Positions 50,888 to 60,835 of a stretch of 64,000 nucleotides of DNA are shown piece by piece (position 1 is the first letter of the stretch; every line of letters starts with the position of its first letter). Origin of the DNA: Desulfoscipio geothermicus (GTDB lineage: Bacteria > Bacillota > Desulfotomaculia > Desulfotomaculales > Desulfallaceae); the NCBI GenBank assembly GCA_016841645.1, contig JAENYS010000001.1, forward strand, positions 62,001 to 126,000. Direction: 5' to 3'. A program made the translations under genes and the position numbers. The notes beneath the pieces were generated by a model. That model was given only the letters and a program-made list of their open reading frames with translations, was not told where the DNA came from and did no database searches.

Positions 50888-52568
50888 TACTAAACCCATC
50901 CTTTGCGCCAATATGTCCGATAATTCCTCTGGGTGTCTGTACACTGATATCATATATTCTTCCGGTGGTAGTCCAGTTACGTACCATATTAAACACGTCC
51001 CGGTGATTAATTTCTGAATTACTCACTGTGTTACCCAATCCATATTTTTCCGCTCGCTTTTTCAGCCACTCATCGGCCAAAAGCAGGGCATCTTCTTCAG
51101 TAAAGCGGGTTTTTTCAATTTTTCCCTGGTAACCCTCTTGCTCAATAGTGTAATACCCCCGTTCGGTATCAGCCCGCAGGTTAACCTGTAGCGTAGGTAT
51201 CGCCACAGCAGCGCCTATGGCATTTGCTACCGGTGCATAAGGTGGGATCACCGGGCTACCGCCTACTTTGGCCGCTATCTGGGTAATAAAACCGGCCGCT
51301 CCGCCGCCTACCCCCACAACCATATTCGGACGTTCCTTACGCTTTTGTAGAACCTCCCAGACCCGGTAAGCCGGTTCTTGCTCCCACTGTGTAAACATAT
51401 TCTCTATTTCCTGCACAATCACGTTTATAACTGAATTTATTATTCTTTGGGCAACTTCACTATGGCTAATGCCCAAAGGCTGGCCTAGTATTTCCATCGC
51501 TTCCACGGCTTGCTTGGCATTGCCCACCCCGGTAAGTCCCAGCACCCTTAAAGCATCAGTTGGCGTAGGCATTGGCCCTCCCATACAGAACGGCGGTCCT
51601 AGTCTTTTAGGACAAACTAGAATCTCTTGGCCCACCCGCTCCACTAAGCTATCCCCGCCTACAGCCACGGATTTAACTGCTAGTGCCCTCACCTGGGTCA
51701 GCTGCTCGTAAACCGGCGCGCCCTTGGAAGAAAGCAACGGCTGGCCGCTTAAAATTAAAGCCAGGTCAGTGGTAGTACCACCGATATCCACCACCACTGC
51801 TGTTTCCCCTGGTGGTATAAGTGCCTGCACCCCCAGGGTGCTGGCTGCCGGCCCGCTGAATATAGTTTCAATGGGTACGCCAGTTACCTTATTAAGTAGC
51901 ATAGTACCACCATCCGCTTTAAGAATTAATACAGGTCCCTCGATACCACGCATGGTAAGAGCCGCCTGTACCGATTCCACAAAAAAGGAATATTTATCCC
52001 TGGTAGCACAAGCCAGCATAGTGGAAACCACACGACGGGGGAAATTTAGCTGGCCGGCCACCTGGTGCCCAATTTCCACATGCCAATCCGGTTGCAAGCA
52101 TTTTACCTTTGAAACAATCTCTTGTTCATGCTTATTGTTTCGTACAGAAAACTTACCTACCACGGCTACCTTTTTATATCCCTTGGTGCTTAAAATATTA
52201 ATAGCTTTTTCTATTTCATCATCATTAAGTGGCATAATTTCCCGCCCTCTGTAATCAATAGCACCTGAAATAATCAACGTATCGGTGTGAAACTGATAAT
52301 ACTCGTGACTTAAGCCGGGTCCGGGTATGAGAATCAAGCCCACCGGAGTATATTTTTTTTCCGCAATTAAATTGGTAATCAACGTCGTGCTTAATACAAC
52401 CCGCTCGATTGATTCAGCGGTCACATTCGTCATAATTTTATCCAGTGCTTCTAACAATGAGGTAATAATATCAGCACTGCTGGGCACTGTGACGGAATCC
52501 CGCACTAATCCATTATCTAAAAGCACCGCATTGGTACTAGTCCCCCCAACATCAATACCGATATACAT
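50880..52568 (-). CDS. Hydantoinase/oxoprolinase family protein (HyuA-like)
   Basis: 562-residue actin-like ATPase fold enzyme. N-terminal MYIGIDVGGTSTNAVLL phosphate loop, LSTTLITNLIAEKKYTPVGL, VLILKADGGTMLLNKVTGVP, and VVVDIGGTTTDLALILSG. Relatives cleave hydantoins, 5-oxoproline or carboxylate acetone, all with ATP. It is shorter than classical HyuA (~700), and no HyuB partner is adjacent, so the substrate is open. SD GGGGGGG precedes ATG. It is coupled to the deacetylase-like gene by an 8-nt overlap and placed directly after mutS. Confidence 0.88.
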   Translation of the reverse strand: MYIGIDVGGTSTNAVLLDNGLVRDSVTVPSSADIITSLLEALDKIMTNVTAESIERVVLSTTLITNLIAEKKYTPVGLILIPGPGLSHEYYQFHTDTLIISGAIDYRGREIMPLNDDEIEKAINILSTKGYKKVAVVGKFSVRNNKHEQEIVSKVKCLQPDWHVEIGHQVAGQLNFPRRVVSTMLACATRDKYSFFVESVQAALTMRGIEGPVLILKADGGTMLLNKVTGVPIETIFSGPAASTLGVQALIPPGETAVVVDIGGTTTDLALILSGQPLLSSKGAPVYEQLTQVRALAVKSVAVGGDSLVERVGQEILVCPKRLGPPFCMGGPMPTPTDALRVLGLTGVGNAKQAVEAMEILGQPLGISHSEVAQRIINSVINVIVQEIENMFTQWEQEPAYRVWEVLQKRKERPNMVVGVGGGAAGFITQIAAKVGGSPVIPPYAPVANAIGAAVAIPTLQVNLRADTERGYYTIEQEGYQGKIEKTRFTEEDALLLADEWLKKRAEKYGLGNTVSNSEINHRDVFNMVRNWTTTGRIYDISVQTPRGIIGHIGAKDGFSNA

Positions 52569-52651
52569 ATCGTTACCCCCCCGATCAGTATAAACCGTAA
52601 AAATTTATTTCTCGTAATTTAACCTTTACTCCTTAAACTATTGTCACTTAT

Positions 52652-55261
52652 TTACACTGAATTATTAATTTTTTCTATCCATTGATACAACAAGTTCATC
52701 GCTTCTAGAGGAGTTATTTGCATCACATTTATTTTAGCAAGTTCCCCGAGTAAAATTTTCTCCTTGCAACTATCACAAAGGTCAGTTTCAGATACAACCG
52801 GTGATCTATCATTTTTTTCTCCCAGGTATTCTGCAGTAACGCTTGTAACACCACTGCGCATTTCCATCCGGCATAAAATATCTTGAGCACGATCTAAAAC
52901 TTTATCAGGCAAACCAGCCAAACGGGCGACCTGGATACCATAACTTTTATCTACTTTACCCGGTAATACTTTTCTTATAAATATTATTGCATCATTTTCC
53001 TCATGGGCACTAACAGTATAATTAACCACCCCAGGTAAAACATCTAAGTCGGTTAATTCATGATAATGGGTAGAGAAAAGCGTTCTTGCACCTATTAGAT
53101 CATGAATGTATTCCACCAAAGACCTGGCAATACTGATACCGTCGTATGTACTTGTGCCCCTGCCAACTTCGTCCATGATGATCAAGCTATTAGAAGTAGC
53201 ATTATTAACAATATCCCGGCATTCGCTCATTTCTACCATAAATGTACTGCGGCCACCAGCCAGATCATCCGCTGCACCAATGCGTGTAAAAATAGAGTCC
53301 ACCATACCGATTTCAGCTTTGGCCGCCGGTACAAAGCTCCCCATCTGAGCCATTAAGATAATTAGCGCTACCTGTCGCATATATGTGCTTTTTCCGGCCA
53401 TGTTGGGTCCGGTAAGTAATATAAAGGTGCTATTCTCATCCATATAGGTATCATTGGGTACAAAATTACCCGCATTTAATACCCGCTCCACCATTGGATG
53501 CCTGCCATCTGAAATAACAATTTTCTTATTAGTATTAACGACAGGTCTGACTAAATTAGCTCGTTCGGCTGCCTCAGCAAGGGAAACCAGCACATCCAAA
53601 ACAGCTAAATTACCGGCGGCTCTCTTTATTCGATGCAATTCAACGGCTACAAGACGCTTAATATCACTAAACAATTGGAATTCCAACTGCATCAGCCGGT
53701 CCTCCGCACCAATAATCATGTCCTCATACTCTTTTAACTGATTTGTAACAAACCGCTCAGCATTAGCCAGAGTTTGTTTGCGAATAAAATAGTCGGGTAC
53801 CTGAGATAAATTGGCTTTGGTAATCTCCAGGTAATAGCCAAATACTTTATTATAACCCACCCTTAGGGATTTAATACCGGTCTTCTGCCGCTCGTCGGTC
53901 TCCAACTGAGCCAGCCAGTCTTTACCGTTTCGGCAAGCCGCACGCAAATGATCAACCTCGGAATGATAGCCATCTTTGATAATACCGCCGTCCCTAACTT
54001 GCAGAGGAGGATCATCCTCCAGCGCTTGATGCAGCAATTCATTTAAGTCGGACATATCATCAAGAAGTTCTATTATGTCAACTAAAAACTGAGTATGTAC
54101 ATCATCTACCAATTTTTTAATTACCGGTAATATATCAAAAGACTTTCTTAATGACAATAAATCCCTGGCATTGGCGCTGCCGAAAGCCACTCGCCCCGCC
54201 AACCGTTCTAAATCATAAACTTGTTTTAATGCGTCCTTAATATGAGTACGTATTATCAAATTATTTAATAGTTCTTCTACCGCATCTAATCGTTTTTTTA
54301 TTAAATCCGTATCCAATAACGGTTGTTCAATCCACTGTTTTAACAACCGGCCACCCATAGCCGTGCTTGTATAATCAAGCACCCAAATAAGTGTACCCCA
54401 GCGCATCCCGTCTTTAATAGAGCTGATTAGCTCCAAATTACGCCGTGAAACGGCATCTATCTTCATATATTGTTTTGTATTGTATACATTGGGACTGTCA
54501 ATTTGCTGTAAGCTTCCTTTCTGGGTATCCAGTAAATAAAACAAGATAACTCCGGCAGCACGCAAACCAAATACAAAACGATCAATACTCGTTTTCAACC
54601 AATCCTCGCCAAACTGGCGGTCCATGATATTTCTAGCCGACTCAACAGTAAATAGCTCATCATTAATATTAGTAACCAACATATTGGCCATTCCCGCCAG
54701 CGTTTTAGCTAAATCTCCGTCATAACTACAAGGCAACAGCAACTCAGCCGGTCTCAGCCTATATAACTCGTCCACCAATTCATAATAAGCATTATCACCG
54801 GTAAATTGCGTGACCTTAAACATACCTGTTGAAATATCGGAAAAAGCCAACCCACAGCCTTTTTCTTCTGTTATAACTGCTACCAGGTAATTATTGTTTT
54901 TATCATCCAGACATTGCCCTTCCATCACCGTACCGGGGGTAACGATTCTGGTTACCTCTCTTTTGACAAGCCCCTTAGCTTTTCTGGGATCCTCAGTTTG
55001 TTCGCATATGACTACCCGGCGACCCTTCTCGATTAGCCGGGCTATATAGGATTGGGCTGCATGATGAGGCACACCACACATGGGCACTTTTTCCCCACCG
55101 CCCCCTTCACGTGCAGTTAAAGCAATTTCTAAGTCTTTGGATGCCAGCAGTGCATCGTCAAAGAACATTTCATAAAAATCTCCCATGCGAAACATTAGAA
55201 TATGATCTTGATAATCCTGCTTTATTTGCAAGTATTGTTGCATCATCGGAGAATAAGCCAC
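52652..55261 (-). CDS. mutS: DNA mismatch repair protein MutS
   Basis: 869-residue mismatch sensor. Mismatch-reading RMGDFYEMF at about residue 25, Walker A TGPNMAGKSTYMRQVALI, signature RSTFMVEMSE, and DEVGRGTSTYDGISIA (Walker B). GTG start with SD GGGAGGG. It begins a new unit after the terminator behind the YmcA/YlbF-like gene; hydantoinase-like, deacetylase-like, mutL, miaA and hfq genes follow on the same strand. Confidence 0.97.
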   Translation of the reverse strand: MAYSPMMQQYLQIKQDYQDHILMFRMGDFYEMFFDDALLASKDLEIALTAREGGGGEKVPMCGVPHHAAQSYIARLIEKGRRVVICEQTEDPRKAKGLVKREVTRIVTPGTVMEGQCLDDKNNNYLVAVITEEKGCGLAFSDISTGMFKVTQFTGDNAYYELVDELYRLRPAELLLPCSYDGDLAKTLAGMANMLVTNINDELFTVESARNIMDRQFGEDWLKTSIDRFVFGLRAAGVILFYLLDTQKGSLQQIDSPNVYNTKQYMKIDAVSRRNLELISSIKDGMRWGTLIWVLDYTSTAMGGRLLKQWIEQPLLDTDLIKKRLDAVEELLNNLIIRTHIKDALKQVYDLERLAGRVAFGSANARDLLSLRKSFDILPVIKKLVDDVHTQFLVDIIELLDDMSDLNELLHQALEDDPPLQVRDGGIIKDGYHSEVDHLRAACRNGKDWLAQLETDERQKTGIKSLRVGYNKVFGYYLEITKANLSQVPDYFIRKQTLANAERFVTNQLKEYEDMIIGAEDRLMQLEFQLFSDIKRLVAVELHRIKRAAGNLAVLDVLVSLAEAAERANLVRPVVNTNKKIVISDGRHPMVERVLNAGNFVPNDTYMDENSTFILLTGPNMAGKSTYMRQVALIILMAQMGSFVPAAKAEIGMVDSIFTRIGAADDLAGGRSTFMVEMSECRDIVNNATSNSLIIMDEVGRGTSTYDGISIARSLVEYIHDLIGARTLFSTHYHELTDLDVLPGVVNYTVSAHEENDAIIFIRKVLPGKVDKSYGIQVARLAGLPDKVLDRAQDILCRMEMRSGVTSVTAEYLGEKNDRSPVVSETDLCDSCKEKILLGELAKINVMQITPLEAMNLLYQWIEKINNSV

Positions 55262-55334
55262 AAAATATCCCTCCCGGGAATATTATAACATAAAGAGATT
55301 TAATCATTCGAGCACAGGGGCAAGCCTAAATAAG

Positions 55335-55363
55335 CAAAAAAAACCGGCGCGCAATTACGCCGG
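55335..55363 (-). terminator. Terminator of the miaB/YmcA-like unit
   Basis: Stem CCGGCG / CGCCGG with an 8-nt loop; on the minus strand it is followed by a run of eight T. Confidence 0.9.
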
Positions 55364-55376
55364 ACTTTTTACCTTT

Positions 55377-55754
55377 TTAGTGACCGCAACTGCCGCAGGA
55401 GGAACAGCATTCATCACTGCAGGAGTCATTACCACTTATAGCTTGTGAAATTATGTTATTAATTTCCTCCAAAACTTTTTCAAATTTTTGCTGTGCTTGA
55501 AAGTAACTGTATATTAGAGAGTTATCCAGCATACGCTTTTCCAAATCAGCAACTTCTTGCTTTTGGGCATCTGTTAATTGCAGCCCCTCCCTTTGCATTT
55601 CCAAATATTTTTTTTGTTTTGTATCAAATTCTTGAATAATGTTCTGGGCCTCAAGATCCTGCATCATAGATTGTTCCGCATGTTTCATATCATATAGTTC
55701 CTCGGAAGCTAAAATCTCCTGACCCAACTCATAGGCTTTTTCCAAAACCGACAT
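55377..55754 (-). CDS. YlbF/YmcA-family protein with Cys-rich tail
   Basis: 125 residues. A helical DUF964 domain (KAYELGQEILASEELYDMKH, QKKYLEMQREGLQLTDAQKQ, YFQAQQKFEKVLEEINNIIS) is followed by a C-terminal tail rich in cysteines (SCSDECCSSCGSCGH). In Bacillus the RicA(YmcA)-RicF(YlbF)-RicT complex tunes RNase Y and binds iron-sulfur clusters. Position between miaB and mutS matches ymcA. The Cys tail suits a metal or Fe-S site. ATG 55754 is 8 nt from SD GGGGGT. It follows miaB by 22 nt. Confidence 0.82.
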   Translation of the reverse strand: MSVLEKAYELGQEILASEELYDMKHAEQSMMQDLEAQNIIQEFDTKQKKYLEMQREGLQLTDAQKQEVADLEKRMLDNSLIYSYFQAQQKFEKVLEEINNIISQAISGNDSCSDECCSSCGSCGH

Positions 55755-55776
55755 TATTTTACCCCCAGACATTTAT

Positions 55777-57102
55777 TTATTCCGCCGGGATAACCTCTCC
55801 CTCAAGATGTGTAAGACTGCATCCGGTAATACGCAGTTGAAACGGCTTGCCTACCATATCTTGTTTACCCCGGAAAACCACAATTTTATTGGTTCTTGTC
55901 CTTGCACTCAATAAATTTATATTTGTTTTACTCGGTCCCTCTACAAGGCAAGTAAGTGTTTTACCAATTTCCAATTTATTTTTACGTAAACTAATTTTGT
56001 TTTGCAAATTTATAAGCTCCTCAATACGTGCTACTTTTATTTCATCTGGAACCTGTTCTTCCATACCTGCCGCAGGAGTGCCCTGCCTTTTGTTATAGAT
56101 AAAAGTAAAAGCACTGTCAAATTCAACGTTTTTTATAAGATCAACAGTATCAGCAAAATCAGCGTCCGCTTCTCCGGGAAAACCCACCATAACATCGGTA
56201 GTTAATGATACACCCGGGATAGCTATACGGATTTTTTCCACCAACTCGAGGTAATATTCCCGGGTATAGCCCCGGTTCATTCTCTTTAATATATTGTTAC
56301 TCCCAGCCTGCACAGGTAGATGAATGTGTTCACATACTTTAGGTAAATGCGAAATAGTTTTAATAAGTTTATCACTGAAGTCTTTCGGATGGGAAGTCAT
56401 ATAACGAACTCTATTTAAGTCTTTAATATCGTTTATCATGACCATTAAATCAGCAAAATCAATACCGGAAGTTAATTCTTTACCATAAGAATTAACATTT
56501 TGACCCAGCAAGGTAACTTCTTGATAGCCTTGACTTACCAGTTCTTCAATCTCACCGATAATGTCTTCAGGCCGTCTGCTTTTCTCTCTGCCCCGTACGT
56601 AAGGTACTATGCAATAAGTGCAAAAATTATTGCACCCAAACATAATACTAACCCAGGCTCGGACACTTTGAAAGCGCTTAACTGACAAACCTTCTTGAAT
56701 ATCTTTTTGCTCAGACCATATATCAATAATCTGCTTTTTTTGATTCTCTACCTGGTCTATTAATTCCGGCAACACATGAATATTATGAGTGCCAAACAAT
56801 ATATCTACATACTTAAAACGCTGCTTTATTCTTATGCCAATATGCTCTTGCTGGCTCATGCACCCACCCATTGCTATAATCAAGTGAGGTTTTTGTTTTT
56901 TAAGCCGGCCAAGTCTGCCCAAAAGGCCAAACACCTTATTCTCAGCAGTTTCTCGAACGCAACAAGTGTTCAAGACAATTATATCGGCATCATTTTGGTC
57001 TTCTGCAGAGATATATCCCTTATTCTCCAACATACCGGCAATTAACTCGGAATCATGCTCATTCATTTGACAACCGAAAGTTATAATAAGATACTTTTTC
57101 AA
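55777..57102 (-). CDS. miaB: tRNA-2-methylthio-N6-dimethylallyladenosine synthase
   Basis: 441-residue radical SAM methylthiotransferase acting on i6A37 tRNA, the product of miaA downstream. N-terminal UPF0004 domain with three cluster cysteines (TFGCQMNEHDSE, NTCCVRE, MGGCMSQ), radical SAM motif CNNFCTYC, GREKSR, and C-terminal TRAM domain (CLVEGPSKTN). TTG start with SD GGTGAAA. First gene of a two-gene unit with the YmcA/YlbF-like gene. Confidence 0.97.
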   Translation of the reverse strand: MKKYLIITFGCQMNEHDSELIAGMLENKGYISAEDQNDADIIVLNTCCVRETAENKVFGLLGRLGRLKKQKPHLIIAMGGCMSQQEHIGIRIKQRFKYVDILFGTHNIHVLPELIDQVENQKKQIIDIWSEQKDIQEGLSVKRFQSVRAWVSIMFGCNNFCTYCIVPYVRGREKSRRPEDIIGEIEELVSQGYQEVTLLGQNVNSYGKELTSGIDFADLMVMINDIKDLNRVRYMTSHPKDFSDKLIKTISHLPKVCEHIHLPVQAGSNNILKRMNRGYTREYYLELVEKIRIAIPGVSLTTDVMVGFPGEADADFADTVDLIKNVEFDSAFTFIYNKRQGTPAAGMEEQVPDEIKVARIEELINLQNKISLRKNKLEIGKTLTCLVEGPSKTNINLLSARTRTNKIVVFRGKQDMVGKPFQLRITGCSLTHLEGEVIPAE

Positions 57103-57165
57103 TTTTTCACCATCTTTTGATGCAATAACTAGGTGTTATTATAACATATTTATTTTGAATAATAC

Positions 57166-57197
57166 AAAAAAAAAGACGGCCAATATAACAGACCGTC
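57166..57197 (-). terminator. Terminator of crt
   Basis: GACGG / CCGTC stem with a 13-nt loop; on the minus strand it is followed by nine or more T. It ends the beta-oxidation gene cluster. Confidence 0.82.
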
Positions 57198-57205
57198 CTT
57201 TATAT

Positions 57206-57988
57206 TTATCTGCCTTTAAACTCGGGCTTTCTCTTATCCAAGTAAGAAGAGAAACCTTCATCCCTATCTTCTGTGGAAAACGCAACCCCAAATATATCGG
57301 CCTCATGAATAAATCCTTTTTCCAAATCCATCTCAAGACCGTCATTTATTGCTTCCTTGGTCAGCTGTACTGCTATGGGACCGCATGCTGCTATGCGCTT
57401 GGCCATATTCATACAAAACTTCATCAATTCAGCACTCGGTACAACATGATTTACCAAGCCAATACGCCGAGCAGCTTCTGCACTATACATATCGGCAGTA
57501 AATAACATCTCCTTGGCTATACCCGGATTAACCAATCTGGTTAATCGTTGCGTTGCACCAAAACCGGCATTTATACCCAGACTTACTTCAGGTTGACCAA
57601 GTTTGGCATTTTCTGAAGCAATGCGAATATCACAGGCCATGGCCAGCTCACAGCCTCCGCCCAAAGCAAACCCGTTAACGGCGGCAATTACCGGCTTGGA
57701 CAGATTTTCAATTTTACTGAATACCGTCTGTCCCAGCCGGGAGAATTTTTTGGCTTCCAACGGTCTAAGCTTTTGCATGAAGAGAATATCGGCACCGGCC
57801 ACAAAAGCTTTATTGCCGGCACCGGTAACAATTACCACCCTAACTTCATAGTCATTATCCAGCTGATCCATCGCCATACCGATTTCTTGTAAAGTCTCCG
57901 CATCCAGGGCATTGAGTACATCAGATCTATTTATAGTTAATATGGCAATGCCGTTTTCTTTTTCAAGTAAAATATTATTCCAACCCAT
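57206..57988 (-). CDS. crt: Enoyl-CoA hydratase (crotonase)
   Basis: 260 residues; hydrates crotonyl-CoA to 3-hydroxybutyryl-CoA. Oxyanion hole KAFVAGADI, catalytic region NGFALGGGCELAMACDIRIA and PEVSLGINAGFGATQRLTRL with both glutamates. ATG 57988 has SD AGGAGG 7 nt upstream; a longer frame to 58123 would overlap hbd. Third of the thl-hbd-crt order on the minus strand. Direction (beta-oxidation or butyrate synthesis) is not fixed by sequence. Confidence 0.95.
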   Translation of the reverse strand: MGWNNILLEKENGIAILTINRSDVLNALDAETLQEIGMAMDQLDNDYEVRVVIVTGAGNKAFVAGADILFMQKLRPLEAKKFSRLGQTVFSKIENLSKPVIAAVNGFALGGGCELAMACDIRIASENAKLGQPEVSLGINAGFGATQRLTRLVNPGIAKEMLFTADMYSAEAARRIGLVNHVVPSAELMKFCMNMAKRIAACGPIAVQLTKEAINDGLEMDLEKGFIHEADIFGVAFSTEDRDEGFSSYLDKRKPEFKGR

Positions 57989-58010
57989 TTTAAAACCTCC
58001 TGCGGTATTA

Positions 58011-58865
58011 TTATTTATCATATACATAAAAACCGCGTCCGGTTTTTCTGCCCAACCAGCCGGCCGCAACGTATTTGCGAAGGAGTGGGCAGGGGCGATA
58101 CTTGCTGTCACCAAGACCTTCATGCAGCACTTGCATAATGGAAAGACATGTATCCAGCCCGATCAAATCTGCCAGTGCCAACGGTCCCATGGGGTGGTTA
58201 GCACCCAGTTTCATATTTTGGTCTACCGCCTCGGGCGTGGCTATCCCTTCATGCACGCAGTAAATAGCTTCGTTAATCATGGGAATTAACACACGATTAA
58301 GTACAAAACCGGGGGAGTCGTTTACTTCCACGGGCACCTTTTTCATCCGCTCACTAAGTTCTTTTACTGCATTAAAGGTATCATCACTGGTAGCCAACCC
58401 ACGTATAACTTCCACAAGCTTCATTACCGGCACTGGATTCATAAAATGCATGCCAATAACCTTTTCCGGACGTTTGGTAACGGCGGCTATTTCAGTAATA
58501 GGTAAAGAAGAAGTATTGGTGGCTAAAATAGCATGCTGTGGTGTAATTTCATCTAAATCTCGAAATATCTTGCTCTTAATTTCCATATTTTCTACGGCTG
58601 CTTCCACAACTATGTCTACATCTCTAGCATCATTAATACTTGTGGACGGCGTAATACGTTTCATTATTATTTCCTTACCAGCCTCGTCCAACTGCCCTTT
58701 GCTAACCTCACGGTTTAGGTTTTTCTCAATAACGCCTATACCCCTATTTACAAACTCATCTTTAATATCGTTCAAAACTATTTCTAATCCAGCTACTGCG
58801 GCAACCTGAGCTATACCAGAGCCCATTTGCCCGGCACCAATAATCATTATTTTATTAATTACCAT
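58011..58865 (-). CDS. hbd: 3-hydroxybutyryl-CoA dehydrogenase
   Basis: 284 residues, short monofunctional type. NAD(P)-binding [12 protein letters not shown] at residue 9, catalytic [13 protein letters not shown] with His, and the C-terminal dimer domain [27 protein letters not shown] lies 7 nt before ATG. 22 nt upstream of crt and 70 nt after thl. Confidence 0.96.
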   Translation of the reverse strand: MVINKIMIIGAGQMGSGIAQVAAVAGLEIVLNDIKDEFVNRGIGVIEKNLNREVSKGQLDEAGKEIIMKRITPSTSINDARDVDIVVEAAVENMEIKSKIFRDLDEITPQHAILATNTSSLPITEIAAVTKRPEKVIGMHFMNPVPVMKLVEVIRGLATSDDTFNAVKELSERMKKVPVEVNDSPGFVLNRVLIPMINEAIYCVHEGIATPEAVDQNMKLGANHPMGPLALADLIGLDTCLSIMQVLHEGLGDSKYRPCPLLRKYVAAGWLGRKTGRGFYVYDK

Positions 58866-58935
58866 ATTAAAACCTCCAACGTGCTTGTGTTAATTAAAAA
58901 TTACTTGGCATTTATTACATAAGCGATAAACAGGT

Positions 58936-60117
58936 TTATATATTTTCCACCACCATGGCAACACCCTGCCCGCCACCAATACATAATGTAGCTAAACCAT
59001 AATGGCTGTTCCGACGTTTCATTTCATGCATCAGAGTAATCAATATTCTGGTACCGCTGGCACCAATGGGATGTCCAATGGCAATGGCACCGCCATTAAC
59101 ATTTGTTTTATCCACGGGCAGATCCAGCCCCTTAACTACTGCCAGTGATTGGGCCGCAAATGCTTCATTGGCCTCTATCAAATCGATATCAGCAATGCTT
59201 AGACCAGCCTTGCCCAGCGCTTTCTTACTGGCAGGAATCGGACCTGTACCCATATATGCAGGGTCAACACCGGCGGTCGCTGAAGACCGGATGGCGAATA
59301 AAGGTTTAAGGCCAAGTTCAGCAGCTTTTTTAGCAGACATGACTACCACGGCAGCAGCTGAATCGTTAATACCTGAAGCATTACCAGCCGTTACAGTGCC
59401 GTCCTTTTTAAAAGCAGGTTTTAACTTTGCCAGCGCTTCTACTGTAGTACCCCGGCGTGGGAACTCATCGGTATCAAAATATACTGGTTGACCTTTTTTG
59501 GCGGGCACCTGAACCGGAAAAATTTCCTCCTTGAAACGCCCCTCGTCAATGGCAGCAATAGCCTTTTGCTGACTGCCTGCTGAAAATATGTCCTGATCTT
59601 CCCTTGTAATACCGTATTTTTCTGCAACATTCTCTGCAGTTATGCCCATATGCACATCGCCGAATGCACACCATAAGCCGTCTTTAATCATAGTATCTAC
59701 CAGTTTGGCATCGCCCATGCGATAACCCCAGCGGGCTTGTGGTACCAGATAAGGGGCCGCAGACATATTTTCAGTACCACCGGCGACGATTATATCGGCT
59801 TCACCGGCGGTAATCATTTGAGCAGCCATAGCCACAGTTTTTAAACCTGACCCGCATACAATATTCAATGTCCATGCCGGTATTTCAACTGGTATACCCG
59901 CTTTTACAGATGCTTGACGAGCCGGGTTTTGTCCTAAACCTGCTTGCACAACATTACCCATAATTACCTCGTCAACCTGTCCGGGCTCAACACCTGCCCT
60001 GCGTAGAGCCTCAGCTATAATTAAGCCTCCCATGTCCGCAGCGCTAAGAGACGCCAAGGAACCACCATATGAACCTACTGCTGTACGAGCTGAGCCAACA
60101 ATTACGGCTTCATGCAT
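58936..60117 (-). CDS. thl: Acetyl-CoA acetyltransferase (thiolase)
   Basis: 393 residues; condenses two acetyl-CoA or cleaves acetoacetyl-CoA. Nucleophile Cys in [11 protein letters not shown] (about 88), His in [15 protein letters not shown], and second Cys in [20 protein letters not shown] lies 7 nt before ATG. First gene of the thl-hbd-crt unit; a long AT-rich gap lies upstream and probably carries its promoter. Confidence 0.96.
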   Translation of the reverse strand: MHEAVIVGSARTAVGSYGGSLASLSAADMGGLIIAEALRRAGVEPGQVDEVIMGNVVQAGLGQNPARQASVKAGIPVEIPAWTLNIVCGSGLKTVAMAAQMITAGEADIIVAGGTENMSAAPYLVPQARWGYRMGDAKLVDTMIKDGLWCAFGDVHMGITAENVAEKYGITREDQDIFSAGSQQKAIAAIDEGRFKEEIFPVQVPAKKGQPVYFDTDEFPRRGTTVEALAKLKPAFKKDGTVTAGNASGINDSAAAVVVMSAKKAAELGLKPLFAIRSSATAGVDPAYMGTGPIPASKKALGKAGLSIADIDLIEANEAFAAQSLAVVKGLDLPVDKTNVNGGAIAIGHPIGASGTRILITLMHEMKRRNSHYGLATLCIGGGQGVAMVVENI

Positions 60118-60761
60118 AATAATTTTCTCCTTTCATTTTCCATGTTTTATCAATGATACTATGCATAGCTAATTGCTTATATATTTTTTCAAGTCCCCCC
60201 TTTATTTTAATTTTTTTTAAAATATCGTAAATAGTTTTACACGATATATTTATAAAATTTATAGTTATTTAACTTTAATATCTTTAATTTATGATTGGAT
60301 AGTTAGTTAAGATATAAATATAAGTTTACATTACATCAATTTTAAATATCAAATCAAGTCTTATGTCAATTTCCATAGACATGATACAAACATTGTTCTT
60401 CTGCAGTTAGATCTCATATTTTAAGTGTAATTAGATTGCTATTTATGAGACAATATCTACTATTCCTAAAACCATTTCAGTTTGCATTATAACAATCGTA
60501 ATAGTGATTAAATTATATATTAAAATTTTTTTGTTAAATAATTTTTGATCCCGCTGTGGTTGTCTTACAGTTTATGTATAGAATTCATCGTTAGGCGAAA
60601 CAAGACTTTTCCTGATTAAGTATCTTTTTATAAATTACGGCAAAAAATATAATACTCCTTTTTTCTAATTGCAAAAATTTTAAATTTTTTTAATATACTA
60701 CACCTTGTTTTATATTATATCTAATAAAATATTTATTCTAATATAGAAACAATCGATTAAA
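60118..60761. other. AT-rich non-coding gap of about 640 nt
   Basis: No ORF with an SD, no tRNA and no repeat array seen. The composition is much more AT-rich than the flanking genes. It should include the promoter region of thl on the minus strand, but no single -35/-10 pair stands out. Confidence 0.55.
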
Positions 60762-60800
60762 ATATTTAAGCCAGCGAAAATTTTCCGCCGGCTTAAATAT
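60762..60800 (-). terminator. Terminator of the FeS oxidoreductase gene
   Basis: ATATTTAAGCC / GGCTTAAATAT stem, extended inward by GCG/CGC pairs, 36 nt after the stop on the minus strand, followed by TTTTAAT. Confidence 0.75.
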
Positions 60801-60835
60801 GTTTAAACAAAATTTACACACTAATTACTTTTAAC

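Noticed and set aside
51469-52254. Long plus-strand ORFs antisense to the hydantoinase-like gene
   Set aside because: Composition is typical of antisense frames (Pro/Ser/Thr-rich), with no SD. The minus-strand reading has clear family motifs.
60118-60761. Possible origin or repeat cluster in the AT-rich gap
   Set aside because: No DnaA-box cluster, iterons or repeated units found; it appears to be plain AT-rich intergenic DNA.
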